A DNA stretch of 64,000 nucleotides from SXOA01 sp051004015 (GTDB taxonomy: Bacteria; Planctomycetota; Planctomycetia; Pirellulales; Pirellulaceae). A program made the translations under genes and the position numbers. The notes beneath the pieces are model-generated. The model was not told where the DNA came from. It was given only the letters and a program-made list of their open reading frames with translations, and made no database searches. How positions within the stretch are numbered: the first letter of the stretch is position 1; the number at the start of each line of letters is the position of its first letter. This document shows, one piece after another, positions 17,038 through 26,199 of this stretch. The DNA lies in the NCBI GenBank assembly GCA_051004015.1, contig JBPCKT010000081.1:7980-71979 (forward strand), given 5' to 3'.

Positions 17038-18363
17038 ATGCTCAACCTCCTCACCGGCCTCTCCCGCGATTGCGAAGGGCTCTCTCGCCGCAGCTTTTTG
17101 CAGATTGGCACGCTGGCGGGGATTGGCGCGACTTTGCCGATGCTGCTGGCGGCGAAGAAGAATGCAATGGCCGCGGGTGGAGCTGCGAAGGATGTGAACT
17201 GCATCCTGATTTGGACGCAGGGGGGAACGAGCCATCACGACACGTTCGATCCTAAGCCCAACGCCCCGGTCAGCGTGAAGGGGGAATTCAGCGTCATCGA
17301 TACCGCCATACCTGGTGTCAAATTCACCGAAATCTGCCCGACCTTCGCCAAGGAAATCAAACGCTATGGCCTGCTGCGGGGCTGGAATCCGCAGAACGGC
17401 AGCCACGGGACGGCGGACCAGTGGGTGATGTCGGGGCGGAACTTCAACCCGGCTGTGCCGTATCCGACGTACGGCTCGGTCGTCAGCCACTACAAGGGCT
17501 TCAAGTCGGCAATGCCCCCATTCATTCAACTGGGCAATTCGATTGACCGACGGTTCGGCGGCGGCAGCTCGGGCATCCTCGGTCTGGCTCACAACCCGTT
17601 TGAAATCGTCAGTGATCCCAATGCCGACAAATTCACCGTGCGAGACATCACGCCCCCCAGCGGCATCACCTCGGAGCGAGTCGACCGCCGCAAGCAGATG
17701 CTCGCCGTCATCGACGACCTGCAGCGAAAAGCCGACACTCAGCCGGCCGCCTTCGCCGCCCTGGACGAGAACTACAAGACGGCACTCAACATGATTACCG
17801 CTCCGGAGACCAAAGGAGCCTTTGAAATTGAGAAAGAAGACCCGAAGCTGCGCGAAGGGTACGGCCGCAACAAATTCGGCCAAAGCTGCCTCCTCGCTCG
17901 CCGCCTGATCGAAGCCGGCGTCCGCTTTGTCACCGTCACAGACGGCGGCTGGGACACGCACGCGGACAACTTCAAGTCGCTCAAGACATCCCGCATTCCG
18001 CCGGTCGATAAAGCCCTGCCGCAACTCCTCATCGACCTGGAGCAGCGGGGCTTGCTCGCGAGCACTCTCGTCTGCTGGTTCACCGACTTCGGCCGGACTC
18101 CAAAAATCAATTCCGCCAGCGGGCGCGACCACTGGGCATCGACCGGTTTCGCCATCATGGCGGGCGCCGGAGTTCCCGGCGGACACGTCCTAGGCGCGAC
18201 CGATGACGAAGGAGGCTTCGTCACCAAGGACGAATATAATTCGAGCAATCTCGCCGCCACGGTCTACGCCAAACTTGCCATTCCCATCGACCTCATCGCC
18301 AAGGCCCAGGACGGCCGGCCCATTCAGCTCATCGAAGGGGAGCCGATCAAGGAGTGGATGTAG
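17038..18363 (+). CDS. DUF1501 family protein, first copy
   Basis: 441 residues. Tat leader SRRSFLQIGTLAGIGATLP near residues 16-34. The DUF1501 domain (related to the alkaline-phosphatase/sulfatase fold) shows LIWTQGGTSHHDTFDPKP, the central RRLIEAGVRFVTVTDGGWDTH block and TDFGRTPKINSASGRDHW. The family is expanded in planctomycetes and usually paired with a DUF1549/DUF1553 gene; here the partner is instead the NHL propeller protein upstream. Biochemical activity of the family is not established. Confidence 0.9.
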   Translation: MLNLLTGLSRDCEGLSRRSFLQIGTLAGIGATLPMLLAAKKNAMAAGGAAKDVNCILIWTQGGTSHHDTFDPKPNAPVSVKGEFSVIDTAIPGVKFTEICPTFAKEIKRYGLLRGWNPQNGSHGTADQWVMSGRNFNPAVPYPTYGSVVSHYKGFKSAMPPFIQLGNSIDRRFGGGSSGILGLAHNPFEIVSDPNADKFTVRDITPPSGITSERVDRRKQMLAVIDDLQRKADTQPAAFAALDENYKTALNMITAPETKGAFEIEKEDPKLREGYGRNKFGQSCLLARRLIEAGVRFVTVTDGGWDTHADNFKSLKTSRIPPVDKALPQLLIDLEQRGLLASTLVCWFTDFGRTPKINSASGRDHWASTGFAIMAGAGVPGGHVLGATDDEGGFVTKDEYNSSNLAATVYAKLAIPIDLIAKAQDGRPIQLIEGEPIKEWM

Positions 18364-18529
18364 CCCCTACAATCCATTCTCTCGCCGCAACCTGCATCGA
18401 TAACCGCCCTGTACAGCCCTTCGCTGCTGCGGACCTTGTTTCAGGATTGAAACAAGACGTTCAGCAATTAGTCTCAATTTTGCGAGGCGAATTCTCGTCT
18501 CCCAGAGACTCCTCTTGCGGCCGCTTCCG

Positions 18530-19711
18530 ATGGCTTTCGAGTTCCCCAACAACCTCTATTCGCAGGCGCTCGCCCGCTCGCCGGTCTCGCTGCGCAGTGT
18601 TTTTGTCGGCGGGCTGCGCGATTACCGCATTGCCGCGGTCATTCCCGCCTACAACGAAGAGGCGAACATCGCCCGCGTACTCCGCTCTTTGCCGACGTGG
18701 CTGCGGCACATCATCTTGGTGGAGGATTGCGGCAGCGATAAAACAGCGGAAGTAGTGGAACAGTTAGCCAACGAAGACCCGCGCATCATCCTCATCCGGC
18801 ATGAGCGGAACCAGGGTGTCGGTGGGGCGATGGTGACCGGTTTCAAGAAAGCCCTGGAACTCAACGCCCAGATTGTGGTCAAGCTCGATGGGGACGGACA
18901 GATGAACCCGGACCATCTGTCGGCCCTGCTGCGGCCGTTGTTTGCCGGCGAGGCGGACTACGCCAAGGGAAACCGCTTTCACGATTTCCGGGCCCTCGCG
19001 CAAATGCCTCCGCTCCGCCGTGCAGGAAACATGGCCCTTTCGTTCCTCACCAAGGCCGCGGTGGGGTATTGGAACTGTTTTGACCCGTGCAACGGGTTCG
19101 TCGCCATCCGGAGCGAAATCCTGGCCGCCTTGCCGCTCGACAAAATCCACCGCTCGTACTTCTTCGAGACCTCGATGCTCTCGCGGCTCTACCTACTAGG
19201 GGCGGTGGTGAAGGACGTGCCGATGCCCGCCCGCTATGCCGGCGAGCACTCCAGCCTCTCCATCAGCCGTGTGCTCTTGGAATTCCCTCCCAAGCTGGCC
19301 TACAGCTTCGGGCGGCGGATGTTGCTGAAGAACTACATCTACGACTTCTCGATGGAGAGTCTGTACCTGGTGGCCGCCTTCCTGTTTCTTGCCGTCGGCA
19401 TCAGCTACGGCGGCTGGAACTGGCTGGCCTATGCTCGCCTCGGCGACGCCGCGCCGACCGGAACTGTCGTCATCCCGGCCATGCTCATCATCCTGGGATT
19501 TCAAATTCTGCTCTCGGCGATTGGCGAAGACCTGCGGAGCGTGCCGCGCGAGCCGTTATGTGAAGGCCCACTCGTTGCGGAAACACCGGCGTTTTCTCAT
19601 GCCGCAATCCCTTCGCCACGCAGCGAGGTCGCTCCAGCGTATGCGGAGGTCACGAAACCGCGAGAAGCTATGCCCATCGTTCAAGGCTCCAAGCTCCAAG
19701 TTCAAGGTTAG
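18530..19711 (+). CDS. Glycosyltransferase family 2, DPM/ArnC-like
   Basis: 393 residues from the ATG at 18530 (a TTG at 18515 is the alternative). GT-A fold: VIPAYNEEANI, LVEDCGSDKTAEVV, and the metal-binding KLDGDGQMNPDH. NGFVAIRSEIL follows. Two C-terminal membrane helices (about residues 280-345) anchor it, as in polyprenyl-phosphate sugar transferases. The last ~25 codons fall within a CAAGTTCAAGGTT inverted repeat, so the C-terminus is probably not conserved. Next to two TMTC-like proteins, which use lipid-linked sugars: a plausible donor-acceptor pair. Confidence 0.85.
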   Translation: MAFEFPNNLYSQALARSPVSLRSVFVGGLRDYRIAAVIPAYNEEANIARVLRSLPTWLRHIILVEDCGSDKTAEVVEQLANEDPRIILIRHERNQGVGGAMVTGFKKALELNAQIVVKLDGDGQMNPDHLSALLRPLFAGEADYAKGNRFHDFRALAQMPPLRRAGNMALSFLTKAAVGYWNCFDPCNGFVAIRSEILAALPLDKIHRSYFFETSMLSRLYLLGAVVKDVPMPARYAGEHSSLSISRVLLEFPPKLAYSFGRRMLLKNYIYDFSMESLYLVAAFLFLAVGISYGGWNWLAYARLGDAAPTGTVVIPAMLIILGFQILLSAIGEDLRSVPREPLCEGPLVAETPAFSHAAIPSPRSEVAPAYAEVTKPREAMPIVQGSKLQVQG

Positions 19712-19770
19712 GGGTGCGCGATGGCATCTGAAACCTTGAACTCGAAACATCCAACTTTGAACGCGCACCT
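19679..19770. repeat. Inverted repeat CAAGTTCAAGGTT spanning a stop and a start codon
   Basis: CTCCAAGTTCAAGGTT and AACCTTGAACTCG form the inner arms, GTGCGCG and CGCGCAC the outer ones. The element contains the stop of the glycosyltransferase and the start plus first ~15 codons of the next gene. Confidence 0.6.
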
Positions 19771-21550
19771 GTGCGATACATGCATTGCTCTTGCCGTCAT
19801 TGTCGCCTGTGTCTTCGCCAACGGGCTGACCACGCCCTACATGTTCGACGACGTCTACTGGATTCGGGACAACCCGGCCATTCGCACCCTCTGGCCTCTT
19901 TCCAGTGCTCGCCGACCGCTCGGTTATTACACCTTGCAGCTCGACTACGCCGTGCATAGGAACGAAGTCTTCGGCTATCACGCGGTGAACATCGCTATTC
20001 ACGCGGCGGCCGCTGTAGTGCTGTTTCTGTTGATCAGGAAATCGCTGCCGATGCGGTCGACGGGAATTGATTCCACCTGGCTCGCCTTCGCAGCTGCCCT
20101 GCTCTGGGCAATTCATCCTCTGCAAACATCGAGCGTCACCTACATCATCCAGCGGTTCGAGTCCCTCATGGCGCTCGGCTTTCTGCTCTGTCTTTACGGC
20201 GTGCTGAGAGGAGCGACAGCGCCGGGCCAAAGTTCCAAATGGTCGTGGTATGTGCTCGCCTGGCTGGCCTACTGCGGCAGCATCGCCTCCAAGGAAATTG
20301 CTGCCGTCTGCCCACTCGTGGTACTCCTTTATGACCGGGCATTCCTTACGGGAAGCTGGCGAGGAGCTTGGAAACAAAGGTGGCCGCTCTTCCTGGCATT
20401 CCTGCCGCCACTCGCCTGGCTGGCGATGACCATGCGCGGCACGCTCAGCAGCGAGGACGGCAGCAACGCCGGCTTCGGCTATCAAGGGGTGACACCGTGG
20501 GAATACCTCCGCTCGCAAGGGGGCGTCATCCTGCACTATCTGCGGCTCAGCTTCTGGCCGGATTCGCTCTGCCTCGACTACGCCTGGCCGGTCGCCACGT
20601 CGCCGCTCGCCATCTATTTACCGGGGGCGATTATCCTGGCACTGCTTGTCCTGTCGTTCTGGGCCATGTGGAAAATGCCGAAGCTCGGCTTCCTCGGCCT
20701 GAGCTTCTTCCTTATCCTCGCGCCGACTTCCAGTGTCATGCCGATTGCCGACCTGGCGTTTGAGCACCGCATGTATCTGCCGCTCGCCGCCGTCGTCATT
20801 CTCGCATTGCTCGTGCTCGACCGGCTGCTTTCGCGCCAGCTCACGGATGACGCAGCCCGACGAAAGTGGTTCCTGGCCATCACCGGCTGCTGCGCGGCGG
20901 CGCTCGCCGTGCGGACCATCGTTCGCAATCAGGACTACAGCAGTCCTTACACCATGTGGGCCAAGGTCGCGCGGCAGAATCCGCACAATCCCCGCGCCCA
21001 TACCAATCTCGCTTTCCTTCTGGACGCCGCTGGCAAGAAGGCTGAGGCGATTGCACATCTCGAAGCCGCCATGCAGCAGACGCCAAAGTACGCCCGGGCC
21101 TATAGCTTCCGCGGCGACATGCTCGCCAAGCAAGGCGAAACCGACGCCGCGATCCGGCTTTATCACGAGGCCCTGCAAATCCATCCCCGCTATGTCACGG
21201 CTCACCTGCATCTGGCCAAGGTCCTTTTCATCCAAAAGAAGGACTACGCCGGCACTCTCGCCGCCGCCCAGGCCGTACAAAGAATTGACCCCACCTCCCG
21301 CGAAGCGGCCAAGCTAATTGCCCGCGTCCGCGCCACGGCTGCCGACCCCAAATTCCGCGACCCAACTGCGGCCATCGAGCTCCTGCTCGCGATTCCGCCC
21401 TTACCCGGTCAGGAGGACAAGGAGTGGCGCGAGCTGCTGGCAGCGGCGAGAAAGGCAGAAGGAGAGGTTAGAGGGCAGAGGGCAGAGGACAGTGGGCCGC
21501 AAAGACCACAGACAACCTCCAAACTTCCGTCTCTGCTCTCTGCCCTCTAA
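19721..21550 (+). CDS. Multi-pass membrane protein with C-terminal TPRs, TMTC-like (1)
   Basis: 609 residues. The first ~400 residues hold about ten hydrophobic helices with motifs DDVYWIRDNPAIR, HPLQTSSVTYIIQRFESL, and ADLAFEHRMYLPLA, seen in TMTC-type GT-C glycosyltransferase relatives. The last 200 residues carry TPR-like units (NPRAHTNLAFLLDAAGK; YARAYSFRGDMLAKQGE). The final ~30 residues (RGQRAEDSGPQRPQTTSK) are encoded by an AG-rich inverted repeat, so they are probably acquired. The N-terminal ~15 codons also lie in a repeat. Predicted membrane enzyme using a lipid-linked sugar; acceptor unknown. Confidence 0.7.
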   Translation: MASETLNSKHPTLNAHLCDTCIALAVIVACVFANGLTTPYMFDDVYWIRDNPAIRTLWPLSSARRPLGYYTLQLDYAVHRNEVFGYHAVNIAIHAAAAVVLFLLIRKSLPMRSTGIDSTWLAFAAALLWAIHPLQTSSVTYIIQRFESLMALGFLLCLYGVLRGATAPGQSSKWSWYVLAWLAYCGSIASKEIAAVCPLVVLLYDRAFLTGSWRGAWKQRWPLFLAFLPPLAWLAMTMRGTLSSEDGSNAGFGYQGVTPWEYLRSQGGVILHYLRLSFWPDSLCLDYAWPVATSPLAIYLPGAIILALLVLSFWAMWKMPKLGFLGLSFFLILAPTSSVMPIADLAFEHRMYLPLAAVVILALLVLDRLLSRQLTDDAARRKWFLAITGCCAAALAVRTIVRNQDYSSPYTMWAKVARQNPHNPRAHTNLAFLLDAAGKKAEAIAHLEAAMQQTPKYARAYSFRGDMLAKQGETDAAIRLYHEALQIHPRYVTAHLHLAKVLFIQKKDYAGTLAAAQAVQRIDPTSREAAKLIARVRATAADPKFRDPTAAIELLLAIPPLPGQEDKEWRELLAAARKAEGEVRGQRAEDSGPQRPQTTSKLPSLLSAL

Positions 21551-21563
21551 CCTCCGCCCTCTC
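21461..21563. repeat. AG-rich inverted repeat GAGAGGTTAGAGGGCAGAGG inside a gene end
   Basis: Arms GGAGAGGTTAGAGGGCAGAG and CTCTGCCCTCTAACCTCCGC pair over about 28 bases. The left arm and loop encode the last ~30 residues of the upstream gene, and the right arm fills the gap before the next start. A related unpaired copy (GGGAGAGGTTAGAGGGCAGA) is at about 34528. Confidence 0.7.
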
Positions 21564-21567
21564 ACCC

Positions 21568-23493
21568 ATGTCCTCCACCCTCGAATCCTCCGCGCCTCTA
21601 TCCGCCGCTGCAAGCCAGCACGCGCCGACCTGGAAGCATGCCGTCATGCTCATCGCGGCTGCGTGGTGCTTGTACGGCGGGACGATGGGCTACCCCTTTC
21701 TGTTCGACGACCATCCGAACATTCGGGACAACGAGTCGATTAGGAGTTGGGACGGCGTGACCAAGATGCTCGCGGACAACGGCCGCCCGGTGGCGATGCT
21801 CACCTTTGCCGCCAACTATGCCCTCAGCGGGAATAACGTCTGGAGCTACCATCTCGTCAACCTGCTCATCCACTGTGCCGCGGGACTGACGCTGTATGGC
21901 CTCGTCCGCCGCACACTGCTTTTGTCGAGAACCCCATCCTATTTCCATCACGCCGCTAGCCTCGCCCTCGCCATCTCCCTCCTCTGGCTCATCCATCCGC
22001 TGCAAATCCAGGCCGTCACTTACATCGTGCAAAGAATGGAGTCGCTCACCGGCCTCCTGTTTCTGCTGTCGATGTATGCCCTGGTCCGCAGCCAAGACTC
22101 TCCTCGCCCCATCCTCTGGTATCTGCTTACCATCGCCTGCTGCTGGCTCGGCATGGGCTGCAAGCAAACGATGACCGCCTGCCCGCTGATTCTGCTGATG
22201 TTCGACCGCATCTTCCTCGCCGGTTTGTGGCGAAGCATCCTCCCCCGCTGGTGGTTGCACGCAGCGACATTCCTCTCGGTCGGCTGGCTCGCCTGGCTCA
22301 CGCATGTTGCCGTGGCCAGCGAGGATGTGGCCAGCGCCGGCTTCGGCCTCCGCGACATCACGGGCTGGGAATATCTTTGCTCACAAGGAGGCGTTCTGCT
22401 GCATTACCTGCGGCTTGTGGTTTGGCCTGATGTCCTCTGCTTTGACTACGTCTGGCCCAAAGCCACCCAGCCGCTCGCCATCTGGCCGCAGTGCGGCATC
22501 ATCCTGGCACTGCTGCTCACGTCCTTCTGGCTGCTCTGGAAGCATCCTCGCACCGGCCTTGTCGCGATCAGCTTCTTCTTCATCCTCGCCCCCTCGTCCA
22601 GCTTTGTGCCGATTGCCGACCTGGCGTTCGAGCATCGCATGTATCTGCCGCTGGCCTGCGTGCTGATCCTGCTTGTCCTTGGCGTCTTCCACCTCACGTC
22701 GCGGCTCCGTCTCGCGCCGCCGCAGCTCGCCATGCTCCGCACCGCGCTCTTCCTGCTCCCCCTGGCGCTCCTCGGCGGACGGACCATGCTTCGCAACCGC
22801 GACTATGCCAACGAGATGTCCATGTGGCAGCTCATCGCCCGGCAGCGGCCGGCGAATGCCCGCGCCTTCAAGAACATCGCCCATCTTCACCATCATGCCG
22901 GTCAAAGAGTCCTCGCCATCAAGAACTACGAGCGGGCCCTGGAACTCGACCCTAACTCCTACGTGACCTTCGTGGAGTACGCCAACATCTACTACGCCGA
23001 GCGGGACTACGCCCTCGCCCTGCCGCTCTATTTCCGGGCTGCCGAGGCCGGCCCCGACCAGGCTCTCCCTTGGCTCAACATCGCCCTCGTCCAGTCCAAA
23101 ACGGGGGAGATGCCCGAAGCTCTCGCCTCCTGCGACAAGGCCCTCGTTCGCCTCAAAAATCCCGTCTCGCGGCAGGAGCGGAAGATTCGAGCCTGGGTGC
23201 TTTCGACCGCGGCTGATGCGTCGCTTCGCAACGGCCCGGAAGCCCTCCGCCTCTTGGGAACCCTCAAGCCGCTCAAGAACAAGACCGACGTCGATTTGCT
23301 CGACCGCTATGCCGCCGCTTACGCGGAGACCGGCGACTTCGCCAAAGCCGTGGAGCACGAGCAGCGGGCGATTGCCGAAGCGAAGCTGCAGAAGGCACCC
23401 GACCTCATCCTGAAGGAATACGAGACCCGCCTGAAGCTCTACGAGAAGCAGCAGCCCTGCCGCACGCTGCCGATGGAATCTAAGATGCAGTAA
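21568..23493 (+). CDS. Multi-pass membrane protein with C-terminal TPRs, TMTC-like (2)
   Basis: 641 residues; a tandem paralogue of the preceding gene. It shares FDDHPNIRDNESIR, HPLQIQAVTYIVQRMESL, EDVASAGFGLRDITGWEYL, and ADLAFEHRMYLPLA in the same order. TPR-like units cover about residues 420-620 (YERALELDPNSYVTFVEYA; AETGDFAKAVEHEQRA). Probably a membrane glycosyltransferase of GT-C type. Its TAA overlaps the ATG of folP by one base (TAATG), so the two are translationally coupled although their roles differ. Confidence 0.7.
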   Translation: MSSTLESSAPLSAAASQHAPTWKHAVMLIAAAWCLYGGTMGYPFLFDDHPNIRDNESIRSWDGVTKMLADNGRPVAMLTFAANYALSGNNVWSYHLVNLLIHCAAGLTLYGLVRRTLLLSRTPSYFHHAASLALAISLLWLIHPLQIQAVTYIVQRMESLTGLLFLLSMYALVRSQDSPRPILWYLLTIACCWLGMGCKQTMTACPLILLMFDRIFLAGLWRSILPRWWLHAATFLSVGWLAWLTHVAVASEDVASAGFGLRDITGWEYLCSQGGVLLHYLRLVVWPDVLCFDYVWPKATQPLAIWPQCGIILALLLTSFWLLWKHPRTGLVAISFFFILAPSSSFVPIADLAFEHRMYLPLACVLILLVLGVFHLTSRLRLAPPQLAMLRTALFLLPLALLGGRTMLRNRDYANEMSMWQLIARQRPANARAFKNIAHLHHHAGQRVLAIKNYERALELDPNSYVTFVEYANIYYAERDYALALPLYFRAAEAGPDQALPWLNIALVQSKTGEMPEALASCDKALVRLKNPVSRQERKIRAWVLSTAADASLRNGPEALRLLGTLKPLKNKTDVDLLDRYAAAYAETGDFAKAVEHEQRAIAEAKLQKAPDLILKEYETRLKLYEKQQPCRTLPMESKMQ

Positions 23494-24350
23494 TGCCTCC
23501 TTCCCGAGCGACCACCTGGCAACTTCGCACCAAGCGGCTCACCTTCGGCGCTCAGCCTCTGCTGATGGGCATCGTGAACGTCACGCCCGACAGCTTTTCG
23601 GACGGCGGCCAATACCTCGGCTGCGAGGCCGCGATGGAGCATGGTTTGAAACTCCTTGACGAAGGGGCGGCCATCCTGGACATCGGCGGCGAAAGCACTC
23701 GCCCGTATTCCACGCCGGTTGACGAACACGAAGAACTGAAGCGGGTCCTTCCCGTGGTCGAAGGCATTCATCGCGCCCGTCCGGAAGCCATCCTCTCGAT
23801 CGACACCTCCAAAGTCGCCATCGCCCGCGCCGCCATCGCCGCCGGAGCGGAGATCATCAACGACGTGACCGGCCTGACCGGAGACCCGGAGATGATTGCT
23901 TTCGCGCGCGACAGCCAGGCCGGTGTCTGCGCCATGCACATGCAAGGGACTCCGCAAACCATGCAGGACAACCCCACCTACACCGACATCGTCGCCGAGA
24001 TTCACGACTATCTCCGCCAGCGCCGCGACACCCTCCTCGCCGCCGGCATCGACCGCAATCGCATCTGCCTCGACCCCGGCATCGGTTTTGGCAAGACGCA
24101 AGAGCACAACGTCACCCTCATGGCAAGCTGCCACCGCTTCCACGACCTCGGCCAGCCCCTTCTCGTCGGCCACTCCCGCAAGGGCTTCATCGGCAAGCTC
24201 CTGGGGGACAAGGACGCCCCCCGCCTCTTCGGCACCCTCGGCTCCGCCCTGGCCCTCGCGGCCCAAGGGGTCCAGGTCATCCGAGTCCACGATGTTCGCC
24301 CCCTAAGGGAAGCGTTGTCCCTCTTCGCCGCCTGCGGCGGGCTTCGCTGA
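23493..24350 (+). CDS. folP: Dihydropteroate synthase
   Basis: 285 residues. Condenses 6-hydroxymethyl-dihydropterin diphosphate with p-aminobenzoate in folate synthesis. All signature blocks are present: MGIVNVTPDSFSDGG, GGESTRP, LSIDTSK, EIINDVTG, LDPGIGFGKT and VGHSRKGFIGKLL, and the C-terminal IRVHDV. Start shares a base with the previous stop. Standard length. Confidence 0.96.
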   Translation: MPPSRATTWQLRTKRLTFGAQPLLMGIVNVTPDSFSDGGQYLGCEAAMEHGLKLLDEGAAILDIGGESTRPYSTPVDEHEELKRVLPVVEGIHRARPEAILSIDTSKVAIARAAIAAGAEIINDVTGLTGDPEMIAFARDSQAGVCAMHMQGTPQTMQDNPTYTDIVAEIHDYLRQRRDTLLAAGIDRNRICLDPGIGFGKTQEHNVTLMASCHRFHDLGQPLLVGHSRKGFIGKLLGDKDAPRLFGTLGSALALAAQGVQVIRVHDVRPLREALSLFAACGGLR

Positions 24351-24732
24351 TTCATTGATTCATGACCTTCCAAAACCGCGCCCCATGAATCAGAACTCGG
24401 AACATAAGTCGTTGGAAACAAGGCACTTAGGAATCCGCTGCTTGATTCATGACCCCTGATTCAAGCCCACTCTTGATTCATCGCCAGTTGCTGACAAAAG
24501 GCTGAAACGCAAGCGAAGGACATCGCCACTAGCGGGATCGGCCGCGCACAACAACGGCGCTTTCACACCGTCGTCAAAAATCCGTTCCGCTAACAACCAA
24601 ATTGGAAAAGAGATGTCCGCCCTCCTGGCCGAGTTTCGCGCCTGGCTCCGCCGCCGCTGTCTCTATTATACGCATGTCCAGTACTCAATCGGGCACATTC
24701 TCCTAAAAAATTTGAATATTTTTCGGACGCCG
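24351..24732. other. Intergenic region with GATTCATGA words
   Basis: 382 bases between convergent folP and the methyltransferase gene. The words TTGATTCATGA, CCCATGAATCAGA, TTGATTCATGACCCC and TTGATTCATCGC recur within 24351-24485 in both orientations. A GTATAATAGAG-type box on the minus strand lies at about 24660-24672. No coding region is supported. Confidence 0.5.
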
Positions 24733-25269
24733 CTACCCCTCCGGATACTGCCGGCAGTACTCATACAGCGCCATGGCGGCCGAGGTAGCCACGTTATAAG
24801 CGTGCGGCATTCCCCAGACGGGAATTTCTACGCACACATCGACCAGCCGGAGCTCTTCGTCGCTCAAGCCGAGCCGCTCGTTGCCTAGGACCAATGCCGT
24901 CTTACGTGGGAATAAATACTCATGGATGTTCTTCGAGCCCGTCGTCTGCTCCAGCCCCACGAGCGTGAAGCCATCCTGCTTGAGCTGCCTCAGCACCGGC
25001 GGCAGCGTCCGATGGACTTCGATTTCCACCTGGTCCGCCCCGTCGCGGGCAATGGTTTTGTTAACCTTCACATGCCCGCAAGCAATCAACTGCGTGATCC
25101 CACAACAGCCGGCGGTGCGGACGATGTTGGAAAGGTTGACGTTGCTGCGGAGCGGCGCGCAAACCAGCACCAGCTCGCGGGGACGAGCCAGCGGCGTCGG
25201 CGGCTTATGGCGAACGTGCTCAACTTCGCCGGCTTCAGTTTTCGCATCAAGTTCAAGTTCCGCGCTCAT
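24733..25269 (-). CDS. TrmH/SpoU-family RNA methyltransferase
   Basis: 178 residues from the ATG at 25269, preceded by GAGGGA seven bases upstream; a longer frame starting at 25371 covers a palindromic repeat and is rejected. SPOUT fold with the three SpoU motifs: APLRSNVNLSNIVRTAGCCG (motif 1), ALVLGNERLGLSDEEL (motif 2) and IPVWGMPHAYNVATSAAMALYE (motif 3). Note the Trp-Gly-Met where most have MxGxxxSLNVS. Transfers a methyl to a ribose 2'-OH in tRNA or rRNA; target not predictable. Confidence 0.88.
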   Translation of the reverse strand: MSAELELDAKTEAGEVEHVRHKPPTPLARPRELVLVCAPLRSNVNLSNIVRTAGCCGITQLIACGHVKVNKTIARDGADQVEIEVHRTLPPVLRQLKQDGFTLVGLEQTTGSKNIHEYLFPRKTALVLGNERLGLSDEELRLVDVCVEIPVWGMPHAYNVATSAAMALYEYCRQYPEG

Positions 25270-25296
25270 TTTGTTCCCTCTGCTTCCTCGCAGCTT

Positions 25297-25404
25297 CCCC
25301 GGCGAGCGGCGAGCGTTAGCTGGCCGGTGAGTCCGCGGGCCGAAGCTCGTTATTTTTCGACGATGCGACATGTCCGGCCAGCTTACGCAGGCCGCTCGCC
25401 GGGC
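25297..25404. repeat. Inverted pair of CCGGCGAGCGGC..GCGTWAGCTGGCCGG elements
   Basis: Left unit at 25297-25327 (CCCGGCGAGCGGCGAGCG then TTAGCTGGCCGG); right unit at 25374-25404 is its reverse complement with few changes. A single unit recurs at 47708-47738. Lies upstream of the methyltransferase gene. Confidence 0.7.
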
Positions 25405-25409
25405 ATGTT

Positions 25410-25501
25410 TGTTGAAAAACCCCCCGGGTAATTCAACACCCCCCCCCGACCCGTCAGGCGCTTTGTGTTGAAAAACCCCCCTGGTTTTTCAACACCCCCC
25501 C
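25410..25501. repeat. C-tract repeat TGTTGAAAAACCCCCC, copy 2
   Basis: Same two-unit structure as the copy at 9868, with CCCGTCAGGCGCTTTG between units and the closing CTGGTTTTTCAACACC. Followed by short AAATC words (25503-25545), as at copy 1. The rest of the gap to 25782 has no recognisable gene. Confidence 0.75.
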
Positions 25502-25782
25502 TCGTCCAAAATCCGAAGTCTCAAATCGCGAAATCCCTGGTTTCCAAGCGCCAGACGACAGTAGTTTTCGCGATATCATGGCACTTCTCCTGAACGGTAA
25601 CGCACAAATACCTGCGGACTCCTCTAAGGATACACAAGTACAGTTGGCACCGTCAAGGCCTGGAAGCCAGAATTCCGGAAATACTTTCTTGCCGCTGGTT
25701 CCCACCCGGTTTTCCGGCGCCCAGAAACCCCTAAGATTTCTCTCAGGCGTTCCCTGGACTCGGGGAAAAAAGGAGAGCGGCG

Positions 25783-26136
25783 ATGAACAACACGGGCGTT
25801 GACCCTGGTGCTGTCTTTGCTCTGGCTGCCGCGGGCTTTGGCATTGTCTTCATGCTGCTGGTGTTCGGGGCCATGCTTTGGCTGCTCCCGGCCTGGTTGC
25901 GGGGATTCCTCGGAGGCGCCCCGGTGATGGTGCTGCAGCTCATCGCCATGCGGTTTCGCGGCGTTCCGCCGGGGCTCATCGTGGATGCCCTCGTAACGCT
26001 CGTGCAACGACACCCGCACGATCTATCCCGCGTCCGCATGGCCGAGAGCCTTTACCTCGCCCAGCGGGGCCTCATCGACTCTCCGGCCCAACTGGCGGAC
26101 CAGATGGAAAAGCAGATTAAGACCGGCAAGGTCTAG
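25783..26136 (+). CDS. Small membrane protein resembling the N-terminus of FloA
   Basis: 117 residues. One hydrophobic segment (about residues 10-33), followed by a stretch GAPVMVLQLIAMRFRGVPPG, LIVDALVTL and then MAESLYLAQRGL. The order matches the membrane anchor and start of bacterial flotillin FloA (YqfA), whose full length is about 330 residues with an SPFH domain that is absent here. A GGAGAG site lies seven bases before the ATG. May modulate membrane microdomains or be a separate small family; assignment is by motif similarity only. Confidence 0.6.
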   Translation: MNNTGVDPGAVFALAAAGFGIVFMLLVFGAMLWLLPAWLRGFLGGAPVMVLQLIAMRFRGVPPGLIVDALVTLVQRHPHDLSRVRMAESLYLAQRGLIDSPAQLADQMEKQIKTGKV

Positions 26137-26199
26137 ATTTCGCGACTGATTACCCGAACTGACTGTCCAAGTTTGCACGCCCGAGTGTAAACTCGGGGG

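Noticed and set aside
24613..24888. 91-residue frame on the plus strand opposite the TrmH-type gene
   Set aside because: Overlaps the conserved C-terminus of the methyltransferase on the other strand; an antisense shadow.
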